Positions 27,092-35,869 of a stretch of DNA of 64,000 bases are shown piece after piece. The position numbers were made by a program, and so were the translations under genes. The notes under the pieces were generated by a model. The model had not been told where the DNA came from and did not search any database. It worked only from the letters and a program-made list of their open reading frames with translations. Source of the stretch: an uncultured Clostridia bacterium (GTDB lineage Bacteria; Bacillota; Clostridia; TANB77; CAG-508); assembly GCA_934157205.1 (NCBI GenBank), contig CAKPHJ010000003.1:11774-75773 (forward strand), in the 5' to 3' direction. Every line of letters begins with the position of its first letter. Position 1 is the stretch's first letter.

Positions 27092-28105
27092 TTATTTATT
27101 TTTTTCTCTAGATATAATATAATTCCATGAATCTTTGCACATGTCTTCTAAATTTTTTTGTGCTGTCCAACCAAGTTCTTCTTTTGCTTTTGTTGGGTCT
27201 GCATAACATGTTGCAATGTCTCCTGGTCTTCTTTCTGTTATTTTATATTGCACCTTTTTTCCTGTTGAATTTTCAAAGGCTTTTACCATGTCTAGTACGC
27301 TATATCCTGTTCCAGTACCCAAATTGTATATATACATTCCTGTTTTTTCTTTTTCAAGTTTTTCCAAAGCTTTTATATGTCCTTTAGCAAGATCTACTAC
27401 ATGAATATAATCTCTAACTCCTGTTCCGTCTGGTGTATCATAGTCATTTCCAAATATAGATAATTCTTTAAGTTCTCCATTTGCTACTCTTACTATATAA
27501 GGCATTAAGTTGTTTGGTATTCCTTGTGGCTCTTCTCCTATAAGACCACTTTCATGTGAACCTACTGGGTTAAAGTATCTTAATATGCATATATCCCATG
27601 TGTTGTCTGATTTATATATGTCTTGTAATATTTGTTCTATAAATAGTTTTGTTGTACCATATGGATTTGTTGTTCCACCTATTTTGCATTCTTCTGTTAA
27701 AGGTATTTTTTCTGGTTCACCATACACTGTTGCAGATGAACTAAATATGAATTTTTTGCAATTATATTTTCTCATAGTGTCTAATAATACAAGTGCTCCT
27801 GAAATATTGTTTGTGTAATATTCTATTGGTTTTTGTACAGATTCGCCAACTGCTTTGTATCCTGCAAAGTTTATAACTGATTCTATGTCATTTTCTTCAA
27901 ATACTTTTTCTAATTTTTCTCTGTCCATATAGTTTATTTCGTAAAATTTAAAATTTTTCCCTGTAATTTTCTTTATTGCTTCTAGAACTTTTGGTGAACT
28001 GTTTGAAAAATTATCAACAATTACAATTTCTTTTCCTTTTTTTAATAATTCTACAGCAGTATGACTTCCTATATAACCTGCTCCTCCTGGTAATAAAATA
28101 GCCAT
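27092..28105 (-). CDS. galE: UDP-glucose 4-epimerase
   Basis: It interconverts UDP-glucose and UDP-galactose with bound NAD. The 337 residues begin with the Rossmann motif GGAGYIGSH (7-15), have the catalytic SSSATVYG near 123 and the YxxxK pair in NPYGTTKLFIEQ near 149-153, and GTGTGYSVLDMV near 260. It supplies UDP-galactose, the substrate of Glf, and so connects to the capsule cluster even though it is separated from it by argS and abiE. Confidence 0.95.
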   Translation of the reverse strand: MAILLPGGAGYIGSHTAVELLKKGKEIVIVDNFSNSSPKVLEAIKKITGKNFKFYEINYMDREKLEKVFEENDIESVINFAGYKAVGESVQKPIEYYTNNISGALVLLDTMRKYNCKKFIFSSSATVYGEPEKIPLTEECKIGGTTNPYGTTKLFIEQILQDIYKSDNTWDICILRYFNPVGSHESGLIGEEPQGIPNNLMPYIVRVANGELKELSIFGNDYDTPDGTGVRDYIHVVDLAKGHIKALEKLEKEKTGMYIYNLGTGTGYSVLDMVKAFENSTGKKVQYKITERRPGDIATCYADPTKAKEELGWTAQKNLEDMCKDSWNYIISREKNK

Positions 28106-28132
28106 TTAAATCACATTCCTCTCTTTTATATA

Positions 28133-29527
28133 TTAATTTTTCTTTTTTACTTCAGTTTTTCCTTGTGGTAAATCTTTTACTTCATAACCTTTTTCTTCAA
28201 TTTTGTTTCTTAATTCATCAGATTTGCTCCAATTTTTAGAATTTCTTGCTATTTTTCTTTCTTCTACTAGTTCTAAAACATCTGCTGGTATTTCTGCTTG
28301 TTTTTTTTCTGTTTCTTCACTTATTTTTAGTCCTAATACTGTGTCAAATTTTTCTAATAGCATAGCAATTTTTTTTGATTTTTTTTCATATCTTACAGCT
28401 TCCCAAACAACACTCATAGCAAGTGGCATATTTAGGTCATCATTTATTGCCTTATGAAATCTGTTTTCTAAGTCTTTTATAATACCGTCTTCTATTTCTT
28501 CTGTTCCATTTAAGTGTGCTTTATATCCAGACCTTAGTCTTTCTAATGATTTTGATGCACTTTCTATTCCTTCCCATGTAAAATTCAATTTGTTTCTATA
28601 GTGACATGAATAACTAAATAACCTATATACTAATGGATCATATCCTCTTTCAATTAAGTCTTTTATTAAATATACATTTCCTAATGATTTTGACATTTTT
28701 CCACCATTTATTAATAAATATTCTCCATGTAGCCAATATCTCGCTGGTATTTTTCCACATGCTCCTTTACTTTGTGCTATTTCGTTTTCATGATGTGTAG
28801 GTATTAAATCAATTCCCCCAGTATGAATATCAAATTGTTCTCCTAAGTATTTTTTACCCATGGCTGAGCATTCTATATGCCAGCCTGGATAACTTGGGCC
28901 CCATGGGCTATCCCATTTCATAAGGTGTTCTTTTGGTGCTTTTATCCATAATGCAAAATCGTATGGATTTTTCTTTTCATGGTCAATTTCGACTCTTGCT
29001 CCAGATTTCTGTTCTTTTAAATTTACTCCAGATAATATTCCATATTTGTCTAATTTTGAAACATCAAAATATATTGCTGTTGATGTTTCATATGCATAAC
29101 CATTTTTTATTAGTTTTTGAACATATTCAAGCATTTCTGGTATATGGTCTGTTGCTTTACATACTATTTCTGGTGTTTCAATATTTAAATATTTTAAGTC
29201 TTGAAAAAATAAGTCTGTGTAATATTTTGCTATTTCTAATGGAGTTTTATGTTCTTCTCTTGCAGACTTCAGCATTTTGTCTTCGCCTTCGTCTCCATCT
29301 GAAACCAAATGTCCAACATCTGTTATATTCATTGCATGTTTTATTTTGTATCCATTATATCTTAACACTTTTCTTAAAACATCTTGAAATATATTTGTTC
29401 TCATATTTCCAATTGTTGCATTTTTATATACTGTTGGTCCACATGAGTATATTCTTACTTCATTTGGTTCTAATGGTTCAAATTTTTCTTTTTTCTTCGT
29501 AAGTGTGTTGTAAAAATATATATCCAT
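28133..29527 (-). CDS. cysS: Cysteinyl-tRNA synthetase
   Basis: It charges tRNA-Cys. The 464 residues carry the class I signature as TIGNMRTN following VYSCGPTVYK-type sequence (residues 28-44), the zinc ligands Cys28, the Cys of HIECSAMG and HHENE near 234, and the KMSKS loop GGKMSKSLGN near 265. In many Firmicutes mrnC follows cysS; here mrnC is elsewhere in the window (44406). Confidence 0.95.
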   Translation of the reverse strand: MDIYFYNTLTKKKEKFEPLEPNEVRIYSCGPTVYKNATIGNMRTNIFQDVLRKVLRYNGYKIKHAMNITDVGHLVSDGDEGEDKMLKSAREEHKTPLEIAKYYTDLFFQDLKYLNIETPEIVCKATDHIPEMLEYVQKLIKNGYAYETSTAIYFDVSKLDKYGILSGVNLKEQKSGARVEIDHEKKNPYDFALWIKAPKEHLMKWDSPWGPSYPGWHIECSAMGKKYLGEQFDIHTGGIDLIPTHHENEIAQSKGACGKIPARYWLHGEYLLINGGKMSKSLGNVYLIKDLIERGYDPLVYRLFSYSCHYRNKLNFTWEGIESASKSLERLRSGYKAHLNGTEEIEDGIIKDLENRFHKAINDDLNMPLAMSVVWEAVRYEKKSKKIAMLLEKFDTVLGLKISEETEKKQAEIPADVLELVEERKIARNSKNWSKSDELRNKIEEKGYEVKDLPQGKTEVKKKN

Positions 29528-29583
29528 AATACAAATTTCCCTTATAAATTATTTAGGTTTTTTTAAACCTATAAAACTCTATT

Positions 29584-32334
29584 TTATTGTGCTGCAGTTT
29601 CATTTTTGCTTGTGTCTTCTGTGTTTGTTGTATTTTCTACTGTATTAGCTGTATTTTCAGTTGTGTTTGCTACAGTATTTTTACTAGTGTTTGTAGTATT
29701 TTTTGTTGTATTGGTTACTGTATTTTCAGTTTTTTCAGTTTTTTCTGTTTCTTTTGGCTTTGTATGTAAAGTACATACTCCTTCAATTTTTTTCTTTCCA
29801 GATGATGAACTTCCATTTACTGGTTTCCATAAATTTAATTGTTCTTTAGGTATTACTGCTCCATAATAGTTAGTTCTAACAGTACAATATTGTGAACAAT
29901 ATGCTGTTGCTATTTTATTAGATTCTGAACAAATAGTTTGAGAACCATGACCTTGACATTTTTCTGGTAAGTTGTCTGATGTGAATATTTCTTTGTATGT
30001 ACTGCTACAACCTGTTGTAGCTAAACAGCCTGTTGTTTTACATACAGTTTGTTCTACTATTCCATCTGGTTTTATAAATGTTGCACTTGCTAAATTTTTG
30101 TGAATATCTGTCATAACAGCATCCCATATTTGACCTGCTGGGTTTGTTCCACCATATTTAACTTCTTCTTGATTATCATATCCATACCAACATGCTGCTG
30201 CATAATATGGTGTGAATCCGCATAACCATCTATCATAGCTATTATCTGTTGTACCAGTTTTAGCTGCTACATCCATTCCAGAAATTGCACAATATGTTGC
30301 TGTTCCATTTTTTACTGGTTCTTGCAATATTGATTTTGTAATATATGCATTTTGTTCTGATATTACTCTACGTTTTTCTTGATTTGGTGTTAATACAGTG
30401 TTTCCACTTGAATCAACCACTTTTGTATAGAATGTTGGTGTTATATATTCTCCATCATTTGCAATTGTAGCATATGCTGCTGCCATTTCTAATGGGCTTA
30501 TACCATCTGAAATTCCACCTATTGCAAGTGGTAAGCTTTCATCATCTTTTTTAGCATCTTCACCTGTTTTATATAAACTTGATATCCCAAAATTTCTTAA
30601 ATAATCTATAGATTTTCCTGGTGTTAATTCTCTCATTATTTTTACTTCTGGAACATTTTTTGATTTTGCAATAATATATCTGATGTTTTGTAATCCATCA
30701 TAGTCTTTTCCATCATTTTTAGGCTGATATCCATTAAAATCTGTTAAAACATCATCATATACTGTTGCAGCTGTTATTATTTTTTCTTGTAGAGCTGGTG
30801 CAATATCTGCAATTGGTTTTATACTTGACCCTGGTTGTCTTTTTATTTGTGTTGCTCTATTTAAATTAGCCCCAGTTTTTTCTCCAAGTCCTCCAGATAC
30901 GCCCAAAACATTTCCTGTTTTATAGTCTATAACTACCATTGCTGCTTGTGTATGATCATTTAGTGTTTTTCCTGTTTTGTCTTTTTCATATCCTTTTACT
31001 TGATATTTTGTTTTTGCTGTTTCTTCTTCAAGTCTAGCTTGTATATTTTTGTCTACAGTAGAATAAATTGTTAGTCCACTACCATATACATAATTTTTTG
31101 CAAGTTCTCTAGATATGTCTTTTTCATTCATTACTTGATCTATAACTTGTTCTATTATTGCATCTGTATGGTATGAATAATTTGTTCCACTGCTTAGCTC
31201 TCCTTTTGAAAATGGTAAACCATTTTCAACTTTTGCAACTGCTGCATCATATTCTTCTTGATTTTCTATGTATTTTAAGTCTTTCATCTTTTTTAGAACT
31301 GTTAATGTTCTTTTCTTTATTTTTTCTGAATTGTCCTTTGATGAATCAAATGGATCATATCCGTTTGGCGAATGATTTATACCTGCCATAAAAGCACATT
31401 CTGCTAAATCTAAATCTTTTGCACTTTTATTAAAATAATATTCAGCTCCAAGTTCTACACCATGTATATTGTTTGAACCTACGAATAATATGTTTAAATA
31501 TAATTCTAATATTTGATTTTTAGATATCATTCTTTCTACTTGATATGCTTTTGTCCATTCTTTAACCTTTCTAAAGATTCCTGCAATCCCTGATGTTTCG
31601 TCATCTTTAGTTATGTTTTTTACTAGCTGTTGAGTTATAGTACTTCCACCGTAAGAACTATTTCCCATTAATGTTTTTACTATTGCTCCTGCTGTTCTTT
31701 TTAAGTCTACACCACTATGCTTGTAAAATCTTTCGTCTTCTATTGCAACATATGCTTTTGGCAAATAATCTGCCATATCTGCTAATGTTATTATTTTTCT
31801 TTTTTCATCTCCACTTAGGTTTGCTATAACCTCTCCATTTGTATCAACAACTACAGAATTTGCTGACCCTATAGTTAGTTCTTTTTTGCTTATTTCAAAT
31901 TCGTCCCCAAATAAGCCGAAAAACATTCCTGCAAAAACCCCTGCACCTATTACACATGCTAGTAATATGATTATTATTAATATTTTTATTGCCATTTTTA
32001 GTTTTGAATGTTTATTTTTATTCTTGTTTTGTCTTTTTTTGTTTTCTCTATTTCTTTCTCTATCTTTATTTTTATATTCTATTTTTTCAAATGGTTCTAT
32101 TTCATTTTTGTAATTTGATGTTCTCATATTCGCACTTGTTGATGGCCTTGTTCTTTGATTTCTTGTTCCACTTCTACCAAAATGAGTTCTTGTAGCTTTT
32201 GGATTTCTACTATTTCTATTGTTTCTACTATTTTTACTATTTCTGCTATGTGTTATGTGTGATTGCTTTTTCCTTGAAACTGGAACTTTGTATGGTCTTG
32301 TTCTTTCATTATTTTCATCTTCTCGATTTGGCAT
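29584..32334 (-). CDS. Class A penicillin-binding protein (PBP1a type)
   Basis: A bifunctional peptidoglycan synthase of 916 residues. An Arg/Asn-rich cytoplasmic N terminus of about 110 residues precedes one membrane helix (about 113-137). The glycosyltransferase domain has the catalytic AIEDERFYKHSG near 196 and GGSTITQQLVKN. The transpeptidase domain has the active serine in PGSSIKPIAD, the SKN triad member and AKTGTTDN. A Cys-rich segment (10 or so Cys) follows and the protein ends in a Thr/Asn-rich tail with short TENT-type repeats. Start ATG 32334 has AAGGAGG upstream. Confidence 0.94.
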   Translation of the reverse strand: MPNREDENNERTRPYKVPVSRKKQSHITHSRNSKNSRNNRNSRNPKATRTHFGRSGTRNQRTRPSTSANMRTSNYKNEIEPFEKIEYKNKDRERNRENKKRQNKNKNKHSKLKMAIKILIIIILLACVIGAGVFAGMFFGLFGDEFEISKKELTIGSANSVVVDTNGEVIANLSGDEKRKIITLADMADYLPKAYVAIEDERFYKHSGVDLKRTAGAIVKTLMGNSSYGGSTITQQLVKNITKDDETSGIAGIFRKVKEWTKAYQVERMISKNQILELYLNILFVGSNNIHGVELGAEYYFNKSAKDLDLAECAFMAGINHSPNGYDPFDSSKDNSEKIKKRTLTVLKKMKDLKYIENQEEYDAAVAKVENGLPFSKGELSSGTNYSYHTDAIIEQVIDQVMNEKDISRELAKNYVYGSGLTIYSTVDKNIQARLEEETAKTKYQVKGYEKDKTGKTLNDHTQAAMVVIDYKTGNVLGVSGGLGEKTGANLNRATQIKRQPGSSIKPIADIAPALQEKIITAATVYDDVLTDFNGYQPKNDGKDYDGLQNIRYIIAKSKNVPEVKIMRELTPGKSIDYLRNFGISSLYKTGEDAKKDDESLPLAIGGISDGISPLEMAAAYATIANDGEYITPTFYTKVVDSSGNTVLTPNQEKRRVISEQNAYITKSILQEPVKNGTATYCAISGMDVAAKTGTTDNSYDRWLCGFTPYYAAACWYGYDNQEEVKYGGTNPAGQIWDAVMTDIHKNLASATFIKPDGIVEQTVCKTTGCLATTGCSSTYKEIFTSDNLPEKCQGHGSQTICSESNKIATAYCSQYCTVRTNYYGAVIPKEQLNLWKPVNGSSSSGKKKIEGVCTLHTKPKETEKTEKTENTVTNTTKNTTNTSKNTVANTTENTANTVENTTNTEDTSKNETAAQ

Positions 32335-32431
32335 TCTACTCCCTCCTTGCCATTGTGTTTTGATGTTTATATTATATTATACTTTTTTGAAAAAAGAAAG
32401 GTTTTTGCAATTTTTTTACTTATCTTTAATT

Positions 32432-33424
32432 TTATTTTATGACACTTTTAATAAAATTCTTTAAATACTCTTTATCTAATTTAAATAAATAAAAACAAGC
32501 CTTTTCTAAACCAGTCATTATTGAAACAAGTTTTCCTTCATCTACTAAATTTAATTCTTTTTCCATTTTACAATAATAATTGTATATTTCGTTTTCAAAC
32601 AATTCAAAGTCTTTTATTCTTATTGACCAAAAACTCATTTTTATTACCACATTGACAATTGAATAAACATTATATAAATCCAAATCGTTATGATTATTTT
32701 TCAAATCATAATATCTTTCAAACACTGCATTTATGTAATCATTTATGCCTTCTCTAGTTATATTATTTACTATACTTTCACATCTTTGGTAGTAGTGGTA
32801 CATAGGCACTGGATTATATATGATTTTATTTGCTTTTTCAAATAATTTATAAGTAGTAGATATGTCTTCATAAAGTCTTCCTACAGGAAATAATATATTT
32901 TCAAACAATTTTCTTTTAAATAATTTTACTGTTACATAGTTTCCTATATTTTTATCATATAAAAGTTGTTCTAATGCCTGCTTTTTATCCATTATTATGT
33001 ATTTAACTTCGTTTTTTTTAGTTTCATCATTTACTTTATATGTTTCTATTAAATCACACATAGATATTTCACATTGATATTTTTCTGCTCCATTAATTAG
33101 TATTTTAAACATATCTTTGTCTATGTAATCATCACTATCTACAAAACCAATATAATCTCCAGTTGCTTTTTTTATTCCAGTATTTCTAGTATCTGATACT
33201 CCTGTGTGTTTTTTGTCTATTACAATTATTCTATTATCTATATTTTTATATTTATTGCATATATTTAAACTATTATCAGTAGATCCGTCATTTACTAATA
33301 TAATTTCAATATTTTTGTATTCTTGTTTTATTATGCTTTGTATGCATTGCTCTAGATATTGTTCTGTGTTATAAATTGGAACTATAATACTAATTTTATT
33401 ATTTTGTTTTATTAAATCTGACAT
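32432..33424 (-). CDS. Family 2 glycosyltransferase (330 aa)
   Basis: GT-A core with ISIIVPIYNTEQYLEQCI (12-29), EYKNIEIILVNDGSTDN and GFVDSDDYID near residue 93; GRLYEDISTTYKLFE near 200 matches the same segment of the transferase at 19565-20551. It is outside the capsule cluster, next to a YdcF-type gene, and probably modifies a cell-surface glycan. Sugar specificity unknown. Confidence 0.88.
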   Translation of the reverse strand: MSDLIKQNNKISIIVPIYNTEQYLEQCIQSIIKQEYKNIEIILVNDGSTDNSLNICNKYKNIDNRIIVIDKKHTGVSDTRNTGIKKATGDYIGFVDSDDYIDKDMFKILINGAEKYQCEISMCDLIETYKVNDETKKNEVKYIIMDKKQALEQLLYDKNIGNYVTVKLFKRKLFENILFPVGRLYEDISTTYKLFEKANKIIYNPVPMYHYYQRCESIVNNITREGINDYINAVFERYYDLKNNHNDLDLYNVYSIVNVVIKMSFWSIRIKDFELFENEIYNYYCKMEKELNLVDEGKLVSIMTGLEKACFYLFKLDKEYLKNFIKSVIK

Positions 33425-33477
33425 TTTATTCCTCCATTATATTGATAATGAATTTGTTTATTACTATTATTCTATAT

Positions 33478-34167
33478 TTATAAAACTTTATTTAATTTCA
33501 TTTCAATATTTTTCTTATCTCCTTCGTCTTCTATATTTTTCAAAACAAATTTATTATATCCTCTTTTTACCAAAATTTCATATGCATTCCACACCTCTTG
33601 TGGAATTTCCATTTTTATTTGCCATCCTTTTTCGTAAAATAATTTCATTCGTTGAATATCTCCAACCAAAACATTAATCCATTCATCACCTTGTCTTTTA
33701 TAATATTCTTCACAACTAATATTTTCTGAATGAATTATAACATCATATTCTGGCATAATTTTCTTAAATGCTGCATATGTTCTCTTTTCACTATAGGGCT
33801 TACACACAACTATACATGATTTTATATTTAAATTTTCTTTTTCTATTAATTTTTTTGAAAACCTAAAATTATCTCCTGTATTTGTTGATTCTTTTTCTAA
33901 ATATATATTTTTTCTTGGAATTCCTTTTTTAGTTGCAATTTCTGCAAATTTTTCCGCTTCTGTTTTGTTCCATAATTTATATGTAATTTTCCCTAAACCT
34001 CCAGAAAATATTATTTTGTTAGCATACCCTTTTAAATATAATTCAGATGTAACATTAGCAACGTTTATATCTTTTGTTCCTAATCCAATAAGACAATCTG
34101 ATTTTTTAAGTTCATGATTCATTTTCATATAGTCCCATAGAATTTGAATACATTTTATATCTTTCAT
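33478..34167 (-). CDS. YdcF/ElyC-like DUF218 protein
   Basis: The 229-residue protein has the DUF218 pattern: DCLIGLGTKD near 25, the mobile-element-like GYANKIIFSGGLG (50-62 region), the Glu-Ala motif TEAEKFAEIA, EKESTNTGDNFRFSK near 95 and KPYSEKRTY. Members bind nucleotides or take part in envelope carbohydrate metabolism; no membrane helix is present here, so it is probably cytoplasmic. It lies 53 bases upstream of a GT2 gene. Confidence 0.8.
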   Translation of the reverse strand: MKDIKCIQILWDYMKMNHELKKSDCLIGLGTKDINVANVTSELYLKGYANKIIFSGGLGKITYKLWNKTEAEKFAEIATKKGIPRKNIYLEKESTNTGDNFRFSKKLIEKENLNIKSCIVVCKPYSEKRTYAAFKKIMPEYDVIIHSENISCEEYYKRQGDEWINVLVGDIQRMKLFYEKGWQIKMEIPQEVWNAYEILVKRGYNKFVLKNIEDEGDKKNIEMKLNKVL

Positions 34168-34725
34168 AATTTAAAAACTCCTTCTTTAATTTTGTTTTAT
34201 TAATTGAATTTATTGCGTTTTCTTCAAATTTTTTTATCATATTATCTATATAATTAAAAAATTTTTATTCAACTTTAATAGTATTGTTTTGCTAACTTTT
34301 ATATTTTTTTATTACACACAAATTATATCAAAAATATCCATTTTTTACAATTAAAATTGGCATCTAATCACAAACCTGCGAAAATTTGTTTTTCTTCTAT
34401 TGATTTTCAATAAATGATATACTAGCAAACATAGGAAATGAACATTGTAATATATATGTGTGCCACTGCACTAATGAATAAAAATAACAACACATTCTGC
34501 TCTCTACCAAATTGCGAATGTGTTATTATAACTATATGTAGTGGTAACCGCATTCACTGCGGTTATTCATTGACTTGAATTTATAAATTCGTTTGAGGTT
34601 AAAATAATGTTTTTCATATCTTTCCTTTTCTACCTTCTCTTTATCATCATTAATTACTTTTCCTTGAATATATAATTTCTCCATTTTGTGCTATTAAATA
34701 ACAAGCATAACGAGTCAATTCATAT
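34168..34725. other. Gene-poor region with decayed phage-type fragments and hairpins
   Basis: No complete gene is visible in these 558 bases. They hold a DinD/antirepressor remnant next to the PH-domain gene, a 50-codon ORF on the minus strand (34532-34684) that overlaps the remnant and is probably decay, and a plus-strand segment with a -10 like TATACT (34418-34423) followed by two strong hairpins. 34200-34400 is plain AT-rich sequence in which I see nothing. Confidence 0.6.
34418..34576 (+). ncRNA. Possible small structured RNA, leader shared with the right-edge peptide gene
   Basis: After TATACTAG comes ACATAGGAAATGA, the same leader sequence as at 63848-63871 where it precedes a hydrophobic peptide. 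Downstream are two stems: AACACATTC with GAATGTGTT (about 34488-34524), and TAACCGCA with TGCGGTTA (about 34545-34566). No peptide follows here. It could be the remains of a type I toxin-antitoxin locus; evidence is limited to the shared leader and the stems. Confidence 0.3.
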
Positions 34726-34733
34726 TTATAGTC
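34650..34733 (-). pseudogene. Remnant of a DinD/phage antirepressor gene
   Basis: The minus strand encodes YKYELTRYACYLIAQNGE and then a stop. TRYACYLIAQNG is the highly conserved core of DinD and related BRO/antirepressor proteins. Both sides of the match are missing and it runs into the 3' end of the PH-domain gene in another frame, so it is a small scar of a lost prophage or plasmid gene. Confidence 0.55.
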
Positions 34734-35340
34734 CTTTATATTCTGTATTATATCCAGAATTTTCAGTAGGTCGTTTAGCATTAGGGTACATTACATCAGT
34801 ATAAATATCAGTTTGTAATTTCTTTACCATATTATATACATCTATATAATTAGAAATGCTATCAATACTTATAGTTTCACTTGTTCCTTTTTGAGACAAT
34901 TGATTAGTTGTTGCTATTATATCACCCACATTAAACATTTGATCAAAAATTCCTCTATGTAAGTTGATATGAGATAATTCAGCAAAAGGCTTAGTATTAA
35001 TATTTTGTATAAATACTCCTCTCGATACATAAATAGCTCTATCTGTAACAATATATGCGGTATTTTTATATCTTCTAGCAGTAAATAAAATGCCACCTAA
35101 ATACATCCATACTGGCATCATATGAAATAGCATAAAAAGAATAATAAAAAATGACATATTCTCAAAATCTTCTACAACAAAAACCTCACCAAAAATGCTA
35201 AAATCAAAAATTGTCCATAATAATGCAAATGGTAATAATGGGTTAAAAATACTTTCAAATATATAACATTTTTTATTTGGTTTACCTTCATATAAAATTT
35301 TTTCGTTAGAACCAACTATTTTCTTTAATTCTTCTATCAT
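34726..35340 (-). CDS. Membrane protein with bacterial PH domain (YdbS-like)
   Basis: The 204-residue protein begins with LKKIVGSNEKILYEGKPNKK, the common opening of PH-domain membrane proteins, then two membrane helices (about 31-52 and 63-88) and a PH fold with YIVTDRAIYVSRGVF near 97 and GDIIATTNQLSQKG near 146. The function of this family is unknown. The last codons run into a DinD remnant, so the natural C terminus may have been altered. Confidence 0.75.
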   Translation of the reverse strand: MIEELKKIVGSNEKILYEGKPNKKCYIFESIFNPLLPFALLWTIFDFSIFGEVFVVEDFENMSFFIILFMLFHMMPVWMYLGGILFTARRYKNTAYIVTDRAIYVSRGVFIQNINTKPFAELSHINLHRGIFDQMFNVGDIIATTNQLSQKGTSETISIDSISNYIDVYNMVKKLQTDIYTDVMYPNAKRPTENSGYNTEYKGL

Positions 35341-35423
35341 ATTAATTCCCCCTCGTTTCTATTATATATAAAAAAAATTCAAATTTCAATAATTTCATAT
35401 CTTCAAATTCATTTTCGTTGGTC

Positions 35424-35452
35424 AAAAAAAGACCGCTTCTTTTTGAAACGGT
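35424..35452 (-). terminator. Terminator after tRNA-Leu
   Basis: ACCGTTTC and GAAGCGGT form an 8-bp stem with a 5-base loop, followed on the minus strand by C and seven T. Confidence 0.75.
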
Positions 35453-35540
35453 TTAAGATTTTTGTGTTCGCCAAATTTTTATTAGTTTGGAATCAAGTTA
35501 TTTCAATACTTTTAAAGAGTTCGACAAAAACTCGCTTTGG

Positions 35541-35620
35541 TGCCGTTGGTGGGACTCGAACCCACATGGTTTCCCGCTGGATTTTGAATCCAGTGCGTCT
35601 GCCAATTCCGCCACAACGGC
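35541..35620 (-). tRNA. tRNA-Leu (CAA)
   Basis: Minus strand GCCGTTGTGGCGGAA at the 5' end pairs with the 3' acceptor CAACGGC A. The anticodon stem CTGGA/TCCAG encloses loop TTCAAAA with anticodon CAA. The T arm GTGGGTTCGAGTCCCAC is canonical. The 80-base length reflects a short variable arm for a leucine tRNA. No CCA is encoded. The stretch 35621-35869 beyond it holds only an inverted repeat. Confidence 0.93.
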
Positions 35621-35732
35621 TTATTTATATCGTATAAACAACTTTAACTATATTAACACAAATTAATCAAATTGTCTATAATTTTTAAAAATAAATTCCA
35701 AATAAAAATTTAGGATAAGTAAAAAAATTTGT

Positions 35733-35801
35733 TTACAATTCACAGCTAAATAAAATTAATTTAATCAGTTATATTAAAATTTAATAAGCTATGAATTGTA
35801 A
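35733..35801. repeat. Inverted repeat of the TTACAATT family, copy 3
   Basis: TTACAATTCACAGCT and AGCTATGAATTGTAA form a 15-bp stem with one mismatch and a loop of about 40 bases. Lies between tRNA-Leu and the 762-residue protein gene. Confidence 0.6.
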
Positions 35802-35869
35802 TTAAATTATGTTATTAAAAATGTTTAAATAAAAAATTTATATTATAATATCTAATTAATATATATTTT

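Noticed and set aside
29587..29769. Cys-rich plus-strand ORF opposite the end of the PBP gene
   Set aside because: It is the complement of the Thr/Asn-rich tail repeats of the PBP and has no ribosome site; an antisense shadow.
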